A DNA stretch of 44,249 nucleotides from Desulfonatronovibrio sp. (GCA_003566455.1 PXDF01000077.1:1-44249), one strand, 5' to 3'; shown: positions 34,366 to 42,649, counted from the stretch's first letter. Notes: generated by a model not told the origin, from the sequence alone. A program made the numbers and translations.

Positions 34366-34812
34366 TTATTCAGCAGTCAGCTCTTTCTGAACCTGTATCA
34401 TAAGTTCCTGGGCCCGTTCAAGTTTGATCCGCTGTTCTTTTGTAACCTGTTCACCTATGAAGCCGGCTTTCTGGGTCATTTCCTCGAGCATGCCCCCCAG
34501 GACCATACTTCTTACCGCTGCAGGAAGGTATTCCAGGTCAGCTATGCGCTGATCCATCTCACCCATCTTGGCGTCCAGATCCTGGACCATCTGTCTTGTT
34601 TCAGTGATCTGTCCGACTTCCCTGGATAAATGATCCACATTTTTATTCATGGCATAATAAAATATGATCAGCAGGAATACGGCCAGAACAGAGATTATTA
34701 TCCCCACCATGCCCATATCCTTTTTTACTCCGCCAACCTCATCATTTGAAAAAGCCGGGTTGGAAACACTCAAATTATCTTCGCCAACCGGCTTTATTTT
34801 TTCCTGTGCCAT
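34366..34812 (-). CDS. Single-pass membrane protein with coiled coil, unknown function
   Basis: I do not recognise this 148-residue protein. It has a hydrophilic N-terminal 30 residues, one membrane helix (about 35-54, GIIISVLAVFLLIIFYYA) and a C-terminal coiled-coil region (about 57-92, pattern LSREVGQITETRQMVQDLDA) followed by a helical tail. Topology suggests an inner-membrane anchor with a long helical extension. AAGGAGGT is a strong ribosome site. It is convergent with the NagZ-like gene. The function is unknown. Confidence 0.7.
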   Translation of the reverse strand: MAQEKIKPVGEDNLSVSNPAFSNDEVGGVKKDMGMVGIIISVLAVFLLIIFYYAMNKNVDHLSREVGQITETRQMVQDLDAKMGEMDQRIADLEYLPAAVRSMVLGGMLEEMTQKAGFIGEQVTKEQRIKLERAQELMIQVQKELTAE

Positions 34813-35001
34813 TTACCATACCTCCTTGAAGATTTTGCTCAATTTATAAGCTTGAAAAAATAATCCCTGATTTCAAAATAACTTGCCTTGAAACAGCGAT
34901 CCATCGGGTTTAACAGCCAATCCGTTCTTCAGGTTAGACATGTACATGATTACCATTGTCATTGCAAGCTTAAACTTGGGAGAATAACAGAGCAAATTTT
35001 T

Positions 35002-35472
35002 TCAATAACCCATATCTTTGAGAATATTAATGATTTCTTTTTCAGCCAGTTCAACAAAATCCGGGAAAGTTTTTTTCAGGGTTTGAGTCAGTCCTTTTTC
35101 CCAGATGACCATCTCCGGCTCCACACCCAGAACTGTTATGCCTGGTTTGCTGCCCAGAAGTTCGGCCATTTTCAGAGAGTCGGCAAGACCAACCTGATGC
35201 AGGGAAATGCCGCCCCTGCTCTTTTCCGGCAGATCCTCCTTCTTCAGCCGGTACAGGGCGCCCGGCTCTTTGCCTCCTCGAACCGCGTCCAGAACCAGAA
35301 CATGCTGGAACTCTGCCAAGAGACAGAAAATATCCTGAGTAAAGACTCCACCGTCTATAAAAGACACGTTCCCGGGCCATGGTTTTTTTTTCAGGGCCTG
35401 CAAGCAATAAACACCGACGCCTTCATCTTTTAACAGGATATTGCCTATTCCCATGACCAGCAGTTTTTTCAT
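35002..35472 (-). CDS. Hydrogenase maturation protease (HyaD/HybD family)
   Basis: These endopeptidases cut the C-terminal tail of the [NiFe]-hydrogenase large subunit after nickel is inserted. The 156 residues contain GIGNILLKDEGVGV and the three nickel-sensing residues of the family: Glu17, Asp62 (LDAVRGG) and His92 (ISLHQVG). No hydrogenase structural or hyp gene is in the window, so its substrate must be encoded elsewhere. Gene and partner are often separated in sulfate reducers, but the precise target is unknown. Confidence 0.88.
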   Translation of the reverse strand: MKKLLVMGIGNILLKDEGVGVYCLQALKKKPWPGNVSFIDGGVFTQDIFCLLAEFQHVLVLDAVRGGKEPGALYRLKKEDLPEKSRGGISLHQVGLADSLKMAELLGSKPGITVLGVEPEMVIWEKGLTQTLKKTFPDFVELAEKEIINILKDMGY

Positions 35473-35534
35473 AATTTCCCGTTGTTTTTTTATTTATGGC
35501 ATGCAGGACCTGGTTCAATGGTTATGGAGCGCTG

Positions 35535-36743
35535 CTAACCCGGCTTTCTGGTCGCGCTGACCACATAGACAGGATCGCTGATCAAGGTCTGATCTATATG
35601 TGGGTCATCCTCAGGTCTCCACCAGTTGCGGATACTTGTTGTTTCCAGGTCTGAGAACATGTCTGTCTTGAGCATCAGGTCCAGGACAAAGCCCACCCGT
35701 TCAAATTCATGCATCTCCTGCCACAGCCTGGTGACCTTGGCAGGAAACCAGCGACTTGAAAATCCAACGGCCAGGATGCCACCGGGGCGAAGGATTCTGG
35801 CCACTTCCCTGACGATCTGGTAAGGATTGGTCAAATATTCCACAGACAGGCTGCAAAGCACAGCATCAAAAGAACAGTCCCCATAGGGCAGCTCAGGAGT
35901 TTTATTGAGGTCATGAACAAGGCGCGTGTCAAGCCTGGGGTTGGCGGCCATTTCCTCATCATTGAGACCAAGGCCCTCTACACGGATATCCAGATCAATG
36001 GGCAGATGTGAGCTGGCACTGCTCATAAGATCCAGGATATCCATGCCGGGCTGCACAAGCCTGGAGTACTCGGAACGCAAAAATTCCTGAGCCTGCTGGT
36101 CGATATGATTTGTGAACCTGGGAGACTGGTAGAATCTATGGTCAGGACTCTGGTCAATCCTGTCAAAGCTGCCACTGGAAAAATCGGTGGATACATGATT
36201 TATCCTGGCCTGCATTCCAGGCCCTGATCCCAGGATTTCCTCGGGCCAATGGGTGAGCCTGCCTCCGACTTCGCAATCCTTGGGGGCAAAGTCATCCAGC
36301 CTGGCACTGATGCTGAGCTTTTTACCGGCCAGGGGATGAGAGCAGTCCGCGGTGATGGTTTTTTCGTTTATAAAGGTTATTCTGCATGGCCGAATATCGT
36401 TGGCAAAAAAATGAACTCCCCCCAGCATTCCCCTGGGGTAGAAACGTCCCAGGCGCGGCGTTAATGACCGTCCCAGGAATTGACGCCTGGTGAAATTGCT
36501 TGATTTGGTGGTGATTATATCCCGGTCCGAGCTGGCCGGCACGACCTGTCCGGGCTCAAATGATAGTTTGACCTGACTTCCCCTGGACAGGCCCATAAGA
36601 GATTCTTTCATCCCCTGAGGCAGAATATCCCTCCATAGATTAACCTTACGTCCAAGGAAGCGTTCGGTGTGATCAGCTTCATTGCTGTTCCAGGAAACTT
36701 GAAATTCAATAGTTGCCAGACAATCAACATCCAGTTTTTTCAT
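35535..36743 (-). CDS. FKBP/SlyD-like domain fused to a class I methyltransferase
   Basis: The 402-residue protein has two parts. Residues 1-150 resemble FKBP-type peptidyl-prolyl isomerases of the SlyD kind, including the flap-insert signature ADCSHPLAGKKL (136-143) and an N-terminal FKBP-like strand set (LWRDILPQGMKESLMGL). Residues about 205-400 are a SAM-dependent methyltransferase with DILDLMSSASSHLP, LPYGDCSFDAVLCSLSVEYL and LRPGGILAVGFSSRWFP. The glycine loop is not the classical GxGxG. Such a fusion is unusual and its substrate is unknown; a folding-linked methylation is conceivable. A good promoter with an internal palindrome lies upstream, and GGAGGAA precedes the ATG. Confidence 0.78.
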   Translation of the reverse strand: MKKLDVDCLATIEFQVSWNSNEADHTERFLGRKVNLWRDILPQGMKESLMGLSRGSQVKLSFEPGQVVPASSDRDIITTKSSNFTRRQFLGRSLTPRLGRFYPRGMLGGVHFFANDIRPCRITFINEKTITADCSHPLAGKKLSISARLDDFAPKDCEVGGRLTHWPEEILGSGPGMQARINHVSTDFSSGSFDRIDQSPDHRFYQSPRFTNHIDQQAQEFLRSEYSRLVQPGMDILDLMSSASSHLPIDLDIRVEGLGLNDEEMAANPRLDTRLVHDLNKTPELPYGDCSFDAVLCSLSVEYLTNPYQIVREVARILRPGGILAVGFSSRWFPAKVTRLWQEMHEFERVGFVLDLMLKTDMFSDLETTSIRNWWRPEDDPHIDQTLISDPVYVVSATRKPG

Positions 36744-36790
36744 TTCCTCCTTCTTTGCTCACCCTGAATTGGGTTCAGTGGTTCATAAAG

Positions 36791-36808
36791 CCGGGCACAG
36801 CAGCCCGG
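36791..36808 (-). promoter_or_regulatory. Leader hairpin upstream of the FKBP-methyltransferase gene
   Basis: CCGGGC and GCCCGG pair around TGCTGT in the 5' leader, between the promoter and the ATG at 36743. There is no T-run, so a terminator is unlikely; it could affect mRNA stability or translation. Confidence 0.4.
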
Positions 36809-36837
36809 TAATTTTTACACAATATTGACCGTTTCGA

Positions 36838-36866
36838 AAAATAAGACCAGTATACTGGCCAGTCAA
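36838..36866 (-). promoter_or_regulatory. Sigma-70 promoter with a palindromic operator
   Basis: On the minus strand TTGACT (36861-36866), a 17-base spacer and TATTTT (36838-36843) make a good promoter for the FKBP-methyltransferase gene. The spacer contains the perfect palindrome CCAGTATACTGG (36847-36858). A TATTGAC/GTCAATA inverted repeat (36823-36829 and 36862-36868) flanks it. The layout suggests control by a dimeric repressor, but no regulator is nearby. Confidence 0.6.
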
Positions 36867-36887
36867 TACGGCGATTATCCAAAGCCT

Positions 36888-37023
36888 AAATTGTGCGATT
36901 TTTCCTGTAACTGTTTGATAGGCCTGTCATTGCGAGAACCCGAAGGGTGCGTGGCAATCTTAATGATAACTGACTGAGATTGCTTTGCTTCCCTCGCAAT
37001 GACATAGAAAAATCGCACAATTT
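36888..37023. repeat. Palindromic repeat element, copy 2
   Basis: The ends AAATTGTGCGATTTTTC (36888-36904) and GAAAAATCGCACAATTT (37007-37023) are perfect 17-base reverse complements. The core carries CCTGTAACTGTTTG, then an inverted pair of REP-like TGCGAG.../...TCGCAATGACA sequences. It shares this core with copy 1 but its outer arms differ. The right end provides the TAA stop of the gene ending at 37022. Confidence 0.8.
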
Positions 37024-37477
37024 ATCCAAAAATCTGATTAAGGACATTTCTTCTGAAGAAAAAGATTTTTTCCAGCCTGGGTTTGACCAGGAAATAGTGG
37101 ACTGGCTGGGACAAAAAACCCAGGTACAGGGAGTAGTGAACCAGGTCGGTCATCTCAGTGCCCTGTCCTGTTTCCTTGAACATGTGCTGGTGATGCCAGA
37201 AGCGGTAAGGTCCCATGCGCTGTTCATCAACAAAATAAACAGGTTTGTTTACGTGGGTTATTTCAGTTACCCAGCGCATGGGTATTCCGGCCACTGCTTT
37301 GATGACGTATTGAATTATCATTCCGGGGTACATTTCATTCGAGTCCTGGTGTTTAATGTCAAAACAGAGCCATTCGGGGGTAATCCGGCAGAGGTTGCCA
37401 GGGTTGGAGAAAAAGTCCCAGGCCTTATCAAGGGATATGGGCAGAGTCTGGGTGTATTTGAGACGATAAGCAGACAT
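37022..37477 (-). CDS. SRPBCC/START-like ligand-binding protein
   Basis: SRPBCC proteins bind hydrophobic ligands in a deep cavity; the family includes polyketide cyclases and CoxG-like factors. The ATG at 37477 gives 151 residues (MSAYRLKYTQTLPISLDKAW); GAGGAG lies about eight bases before it, whereas longer frames to 37576 lack a site. The fold pattern is visible: a first strand, the LDKAWDFFSNPGNLCRITPEW helix-turn, then strands with FVDEQRMGPYRFWHHQH and a C-terminal helix. The stop codon lies inside the palindromic repeat element. Ligand unknown. Confidence 0.75.
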   Translation of the reverse strand: MSAYRLKYTQTLPISLDKAWDFFSNPGNLCRITPEWLCFDIKHQDSNEMYPGMIIQYVIKAVAGIPMRWVTEITHVNKPVYFVDEQRMGPYRFWHHQHMFKETGQGTEMTDLVHYSLYLGFLSQPVHYFLVKPRLEKIFFFRRNVLNQIFG

Positions 37478-37700
37478 TGTCTGACTCCTCATGTGAACAG
37501 GTACTTTGCCTGATGAAAAAACAATTATTATGATGTTTGAGCCCGGAATGAGGGCTATAAAACCATTGACAGACACTCAATTCAAATACATTTAAAAGGA
37601 CTGCGGAAAATTGCAATCAAGGATAATTAACCCTGAACAATATTTAACCGTTTCCAGCCCGGAGATTTTTCTTTTCCGTGGGAACGAGCTTTAAGCGAAC

Positions 37701-38894
37701 ATGAACAAAGATAATCAGAAAAAAGAAAATCAACTCAGCAATGAAAACCTGACTCACATAAAACTGAAGGACAGGGATGTTTATCTCCTTGGGACTGCCC
37801 ATGTTTCAAAGCAAAGCGTGGAAGATGTCAAGTCCGCGGTGCGTGAAATTGAGCCGGACACCATATTCGTGGAACTCTGCCCTTCGCGATATGAGGTTCT
37901 GGTAAAGCAGGACGCCTGGCAGAAGATGGATATTTACCGGGTGGTCAAGGAAAACAAAGCCCTCTTTCTCCTGGCTCAACTTGGTCTTAGCACGTTTTAC
38001 CGTAAAATAGGGGAAAAGCTCGGGGTCAGGCCAGGGGCTGAAATGCTTGAAGGAGTTAACCAGGCTGAAAAGACTGGAGCCCGGCTGATCCTGGCCGACA
38101 GAGACGTGAACATTACTCTTAAGCGGGTCTGGTCTTCTCTTTCCATCTGGTCCAAGCTCAAATTCCTTTCGCACCTGGCCTTGAGTGTGATGTTTCAGGG
38201 CAATATTGAAAAAGAGGACATTGAAAAACTCAAAAACAAGGATCAGCTTCAACTGGTCATGGATGAGTTTTCCAAATCATTTCCTCAGGTTCAGAAGACG
38301 CTGGTTGATGAAAGGGATCAGTTTCTCGCTCACAAAATATCAACCGGTGTGGGGCAGAAGGTTCTTGCCATTGTGGGCGCGGCCCATGTGCCGGGCGTAA
38401 CAGACTATCTGGATAAAGAAATTGACACAGCTCCATTAACCAGTACCCCTCCAAAGCCTGTCTGGCCCACTGTGGTCAAGTGGGGCGTTCCCATTCTTAT
38501 CCTGGGCCTTCTGGCCTATGGATTTCTGGTTCATGGCGCTGAACATTCTGTTCAGTCAATCTATATCTGGGTGTTCATCAATGGAGTTTTTTCCGCTCTG
38601 GGAGTGAGTCTGGCTCTGGCCCATCCCCTGACCATTATGAGCGCTTTTGTGGCAGCGCCCATAACCAGCCTCAACCCTACCATGGCAGCGGGCTGGATTG
38701 CCGGTCTTGTCCAGGCCTGGGTCAAAAAACCCATTGTGGCGGATCTTGAAAATCTGCCACAGGCTCTGACCTCTTTCAAAGGATTCTGGCTCAATCCCAT
38801 CTGCAGAATTTTATTGGTCGTTGTTCTGGCCAATCTTGGCAGTTCCCTTGGCACATTTGTGGCCGGAACCTGGATAGCGACAAGGGTGCTCTGA
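37701..38894 (+). CDS. TraB/PrgY family membrane protein
   Basis: The 397 residues begin with a TraB/PrgY domain. Signatures are LLGTAHVSKQSVEDV (about 29-43), IFVELCPSRYEVL, the KVLAIVGAAHVPGV segment near residue 225, and the conserved Glu and His residues that make up the family's proposed metal-dependent peptidase-like site. The last 150 residues hold about four membrane helices. Homologues are enterococcal pheromone-shutdown PrgY, archaeal and eukaryotic TraB proteins; the substrate is unknown. It is the first gene of a plus-strand group (37701-41150). Confidence 0.82.
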   Translation: MNKDNQKKENQLSNENLTHIKLKDRDVYLLGTAHVSKQSVEDVKSAVREIEPDTIFVELCPSRYEVLVKQDAWQKMDIYRVVKENKALFLLAQLGLSTFYRKIGEKLGVRPGAEMLEGVNQAEKTGARLILADRDVNITLKRVWSSLSIWSKLKFLSHLALSVMFQGNIEKEDIEKLKNKDQLQLVMDEFSKSFPQVQKTLVDERDQFLAHKISTGVGQKVLAIVGAAHVPGVTDYLDKEIDTAPLTSTPPKPVWPTVVKWGVPILILGLLAYGFLVHGAEHSVQSIYIWVFINGVFSALGVSLALAHPLTIMSAFVAAPITSLNPTMAAGWIAGLVQAWVKKPIVADLENLPQALTSFKGFWLNPICRILLVVVLANLGSSLGTFVAGTWIATRVL

Positions 38895-38984
38895 TATAAT
38901 GCCCTGGTACTTCAGGTATTGGTCAACCTTTGCATATAATTTTTTCCTTGCCTGAGATGAAAAAAACAACTAACTTGAGAAACA

Positions 38985-39650
38985 ATGAACCCTTCAGATA
39001 CACTAGATAAACCCCGCCGCTTCAGCCTGAGGGCTGTCGCGGGCATTGTACTGCTGGCAATGGTTTTAAGCGTGGTGGTTACTATATTGGTGGCCAGAAT
39101 CTGGTTTTTTCCATCCCAGATCAAGCCTGTCAGCCTGAATCAACAGGAACAATCCGTCCTGGAAGCCAAGCTCAACATGCTCAAGGAGCCAGAAATTGAT
39201 GCAACCGGTCCTGAATCAGATGGACCAGTACCTGAACCGTATGTGGAACTTCCAGAAAGCAGAATCATATACTTCACCCAGAGAGAACTTAATGCCATGA
39301 TCGCTCGCAATCCAGATCTGGCAGGCAGGGTGGCCCTTGATCTATCAGATAAATTGATATCAGCAAATATGCTGGTCACACTGCCTGAGGATTTTCCGGT
39401 GCTGGGGGGGAAAACAGTCAGGATTTCAACTGGTCTGCATGTTGATTATCAAGACAGAAGACCGGTGATTTCCATGGAAGGCATCAGTATTATGGGAGTG
39501 CCATTGCCAGGGGCATGGATGGGAGGAATAAAGGGCAGGGACCTGATTTTACTTTACGGAACAGATGGAGGGTTCTGGCAGGCTTTTTCTCATGGAGTAA
39601 GAGACCTCAGGGTTGAGCAGGGCAGGCTCAGGGTGGAACTGGCTGATTAA
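38985..39650 (+). CDS. Membrane-anchored protein of unknown function
   Basis: This 221-residue protein has one membrane helix (about 17-40, VAGIVLLAMVLSVVVTILVA) near the N-terminus and an extracytoplasmic domain. A conserved-looking segment FTQRELNAMIARNPDLAGR is followed by strands with LPEDFPVLGGKTVRI and ISMEGISIMGVPLPG. This resembles single-pass bacterial proteins with an all-beta domain, and a YpmS-like (DUF2140) relation is possible but unproven. It precedes the small gene at 39661 by 10 bases. Confidence 0.6.
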   Translation: MNPSDTLDKPRRFSLRAVAGIVLLAMVLSVVVTILVARIWFFPSQIKPVSLNQQEQSVLEAKLNMLKEPEIDATGPESDGPVPEPYVELPESRIIYFTQRELNAMIARNPDLAGRVALDLSDKLISANMLVTLPEDFPVLGGKTVRISTGLHVDYQDRRPVISMEGISIMGVPLPGAWMGGIKGRDLILLYGTDGGFWQAFSHGVRDLRVEQGRLRVELAD

Positions 39651-39660
39651 GGATTTGCCT

Positions 39661-39975
39661 ATGAAATTTCCAATGAGGATATTTGGAGAAATTAAAGGGC
39701 TGGATCAGGAACGGATAGATTCCTTAAGCAAAAAAGATCTGTTGCCCTTTGAGCTGAAAGATAAGCATCTGGAAATAGAATACGAGGGTCCATGTATTGA
39801 TATTGAACCTCTTCTGGACAAGATTGTGAAAGCCCTGGATGAAAATGGTCATGGACATGTGGATTGTATTGATCATGAAAACTGGGAAGTGTCGAGATAC
39901 GGGATCAGCCAGGGTTCATGGTCCTGCAAAAAAATAAACCCGGACAATGTGCTTGAGGCTTATAAGTGGCAGTAG
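39661..39975 (+). CDS. Small hypothetical protein
   Basis: The product is 104 residues from the ATG at 39661, which has AAGGA about eight bases upstream; a longer frame to 39613 would overlap the previous gene. It is acidic and hydrophilic, with DENGHGHVDCIDHENWEVSRYGI near the middle (His/Cys/Asp-rich). No family is recognised. It lies ten bases after the preceding membrane-anchored protein, so the two are probably cotranscribed. Confidence 0.55.
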   Translation: MKFPMRIFGEIKGLDQERIDSLSKKDLLPFELKDKHLEIEYEGPCIDIEPLLDKIVKALDENGHGHVDCIDHENWEVSRYGISQGSWSCKKINPDNVLEAYKWQ

Positions 39976-40029
39976 CTGCCGGTGCTGCTGGATAATATCA
40001 AAATGTTTCGCCAGTAATGAGCACAGGCC

Positions 40030-40605
40030 ATGACTGAACAGAACAGTATTTTGACCAAGGCCCTGGATACTTTGAAAGCATCCAGGAATTTTATTTTTCT
40101 GGCAGTGCTGATATATTCCACAGCCGCTGTTGTTGGGTGGATATATTCCGGGGAGCTGAGTTTTTTGAGGCTCCAGTTTCAAGAGCTGGTTCAGAAGTTT
40201 GAGGGCCTGAGCCCCATTGCTTTTGTGGCCAGAATCTTTATCCACAATCTTATAGCCAGTTATCTGGCCATGTGCTTTGTGGTGCTCCTGGGGGCCGTCC
40301 CTGTTGTTCTGGCTGCTTTTAATGGTCTTCTTTTGGGGTGGTTTGCCGGCTGGGCGGAAAATGTCACCTGGGTTCAGCTGGCTGTTTTTCTGATGCCTCA
40401 TGGCATCTTTGAATGGCCGGCCATGTTCATAGCGTTTGGAGTAGGGATGTGGAGGGGATTTGGACATTACTTTTCTCCCGATGATCTGAGTTGGGTTCAG
40501 CGGTGGAAGATGGCAAATTCAGCCTACTTTATCTTTGTTGTGCCCCTTCTTTTTGTTGCGGCCATAATTGAGGGCCGCTATCATTTTCTGAAGATGCTTT
40601 CTTGA
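40030..40605 (+). CDS. SpoIIM-like membrane protein
   Basis: The 191 residues have about five hydrophobic segments. The core motif MPHGIFEWPAMFIAFGVGMWR matches the SpoIIM/DUF95 family (usual pattern LPHGIFELPAI). In sporulating Firmicutes SpoIIM helps septal peptidoglycan degradation; in non-sporulating bacteria the role is unknown. The neighbours are membrane and cell-wall-related genes, which fits an envelope role. No other sporulation genes are in the window. Confidence 0.75.
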   Translation: MTEQNSILTKALDTLKASRNFIFLAVLIYSTAAVVGWIYSGELSFLRLQFQELVQKFEGLSPIAFVARIFIHNLIASYLAMCFVVLLGAVPVVLAAFNGLLLGWFAGWAENVTWVQLAVFLMPHGIFEWPAMFIAFGVGMWRGFGHYFSPDDLSWVQRWKMANSAYFIFVVPLLFVAAIIEGRYHFLKMLS

Positions 40606-40640
40606 ATTTTTGACTCTTAAGGGTGTCAAAGGCTTAAGTT

Positions 40641-41150
40641 ATGGATGAAAAAGAACAATTAACGATTATAGTTGAGGATCTTTGCGAATACGCACTGAAC
40701 CGTGATGATATAAAATGGATTACTGACAGCGTGCCTGATTCTGCCGAGCTCAGCTCCAATAAACTTGAATACGAACTTCAACTTCTGAAAATTATCACTG
40801 TGGGATGGAGCCTTTCATATTTTCTGCAGGATGAATCAGCCAAAGCAAAAGTTGTGGAGCCATTCTGGAAGAACATTCACCAGATATCAGGCGGTCTTTC
40901 CCAGGCCACCAGCATGTTTATCGGAAAAGATATTGATTATTTTGAAATATTAAAATCAAGACTGGATGGCTATGTGCTTGCCATGTCCAGGGCAAAGGAT
41001 GATAATCCCGTATCAGCCATAGGACCTGAGTTCGCGGAACTTTGCGGATATCCTGATGATCTGTTCGCCTTCACGGCCGGGTCAAAAATGTTCATGGCTG
41101 CCCTGGGTGGAGTCAAGGAATACCTGCAGGCGGCAGGGTTCAATATTTAA
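40641..41150 (+). CDS. Hypothetical protein
   Basis: I do not recognise this 169-residue protein. It is soluble and mostly helical, with an acidic N-terminus (DEKEQLTIIVEDLCEYALN) and a central segment GGLSQATSMFIGKDIDYFEIL. No signal peptide or membrane segment is seen. The start lies 35 bases after the SpoIIM-like gene. It may be a small cytoplasmic partner of the membrane proteins upstream, but there is no direct evidence. Confidence 0.55.
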   Translation: MDEKEQLTIIVEDLCEYALNRDDIKWITDSVPDSAELSSNKLEYELQLLKIITVGWSLSYFLQDESAKAKVVEPFWKNIHQISGGLSQATSMFIGKDIDYFEILKSRLDGYVLAMSRAKDDNPVSAIGPEFAELCGYPDDLFAFTAGSKMFMAALGGVKEYLQAAGFNI

Positions 41151-41284
41151 CAGAGTTCAAAAGCCTTGCGTGCTGCCGGGTCACTTTGCCGCCCATCTGG
41201 ATTTCTGATGTGCAGAACTCGCCAGTTTGGCCCGCCGCGTTCAATCCGGGCCAGCTCTTTTCAATTTGAAACCGGAATCAGGCT

Positions 41285-41313
41285 TTGTCAGTCAGTTGTA
41301 ATTCTGGTATGTA
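41285..41313 (+). promoter_or_regulatory. Possible promoter of the M23 endopeptidase gene
   Basis: TTGTCA (41285-41290), a 17-base spacer and TATGTA (41308-41313) lie 31 bases before the ATG. The -10 box is weak. Confidence 0.3.
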
Positions 41314-41344
41314 TTTTTCGTAACTTAATAATAATGAGGAGATT

Positions 41345-42649
41345 ATGAGCGTAAAACTCAAGAGGAACTTTTATATTCTCGTAGCCCTGATCATTATTGG
41401 AATGGGCGGGGTGCTGTATGTTAAATACGTGGACAGGGAAAAGCCAGTAGTTTCCCTTTCTCCCGAGGTTGTCTATACCAATGACAGGCAGTCTTTCAAG
41501 GTCCAGGTCCATGATCCTGGCCTTGGTCTGAAAAAATTTGAGGTCAGGGTAATCCAGGGGGATAAGGTCCACACTCTTGTCAGGGAAGAGTTTCCTGAAG
41601 CGGTTCCAAGCTTTGAAGCGGACATGGAGCTTCCAAGTCTTGACCAGGGAGAGTTTCAGTTTGTTGTTGAAGCCCTGGACAGATCTATTGTTAACTGGGG
41701 CAAAGGCAACCTGTCCACATTATCCAGGACCATGACTTTTGATAATATCCCGCCTTCTATTTCACAATATTCCATGGTCCACAATCTCAACCAGGGCGGG
41801 TCCGGCCTGACTATTTACGAGCTGTCCAAGGATGTGGTCAAAACCGGGGTGGTTCTGGGAGACTATTTTTTCCCGGCTTTCAGACAACCTGATGGAAAAT
41901 ATCATTGTTTATTTGCTTTTCCATATGACGCTGAACCAGACAGTGACACGCCAAGGATAATTGCCAGGGACAAGGCCGGCAATGAACAGGTTTCAGGTTT
42001 GAGCTATCATGTAAATCCCAGGAGCTTCAAACATGATCGCCTGAATATCAGTGACAACTTCCTCCGTTCCCAGATGCCCCAGTTCGAAAGAGACGTCCCT
42101 GATGAAAGAGATCCCTTTGAGATATTTTTAAGGGTGAACCGGGAAATGCGCGCTGACAACCGGGAAAGAGTCCGGGAGATAGCCCAGAAAACATCACCGG
42201 TCCTGGACTTTGAAGGGGTATTTCTTCGAAAGCCCAACTCAGCCCAGATGGCCGGGTTTGCGGATCACAGGACCTATTATTATCAGGACCGGGAAGTTGA
42301 TCGCCAGGTCCATCTGGGGATTGATCTGGCCTCAACAGCCCAGGCTCCGGTTCCCGCGTCCAACCGCGGGCAGGTTGTCTTCACTGGAAATATTGGGATT
42401 TACGGCCAGACAGTGGTCATTGACCATGGCCTAGGCCTGCAGACTTTGTACGCTCATTTAAGCAGCATAGATGCCCAGGAGGGCCAGATGGTGGCCAAGG
42501 GAGAGACCATTGGACGCACAGGCACCACCGGTCTGGCTGTGGGCGATCACTTGCATTTTGAAGTCCTGGTCTCGGGCGTTTCAGTAAATCCCATTGAGTG
42601 GTGGGATATTAACTGGATAAACAATAATATTATCAGCAAAATGGAATAG
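41345..42649 (+). CDS. Membrane-anchored M23 (LytM-like) peptidoglycan endopeptidase
   Basis: M23 enzymes cut peptide crosslinks in peptidoglycan; related ones act in division or envelope growth. The 434 residues have an N-terminal membrane anchor (about 9-25), then a long beta-rich segment (40-225), and the catalytic domain at about 315-425. Zinc ligands are His323 and Asp327 (HLGIDLA) and His404 in the HLHFE motif, with His371 (YAHLS) as the catalytic residue. All four are intact, so it should be an active enzyme rather than an EnvC-type activator. GAGGAG precedes the ATG. Confidence 0.88.
   Translation: MSVKLKRNFYILVALIIIGMGGVLYVKYVDREKPVVSLSPEVVYTNDRQSFKVQVHDPGLGLKKFEVRVIQGDKVHTLVREEFPEAVPSFEADMELPSLDQGEFQFVVEALDRSIVNWGKGNLSTLSRTMTFDNIPPSISQYSMVHNLNQGGSGLTIYELSKDVVKTGVVLGDYFFPAFRQPDGKYHCLFAFPYDAEPDSDTPRIIARDKAGNEQVSGLSYHVNPRSFKHDRLNISDNFLRSQMPQFERDVPDERDPFEIFLRVNREMRADNRERVREIAQKTSPVLDFEGVFLRKPNSAQMAGFADHRTYYYQDREVDRQVHLGIDLASTAQAPVPASNRGQVVFTGNIGIYGQTVVIDHGLGLQTLYAHLSSIDAQEGQMVAKGETIGRTGTTGLAVGDHLHFEVLVSGVSVNPIEWWDINWINNNIISKME

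Noticed and set aside
36888-37023. Insertion sequence at the palindromic element
   Set aside because: The element is too short and contains no transposase frame; classed as a REP/MITE-like repeat.
37478-37576. Longer start of the SRPBCC gene at 37576
   Set aside because: The extra 33 residues are not SRPBCC-like, and GAGGAG precedes the ATG at 37477.
40030-40605. Evidence for sporulation because of the SpoIIM-like gene
   Set aside because: The family is widespread in non-sporulating bacteria and no other sporulation genes are present.
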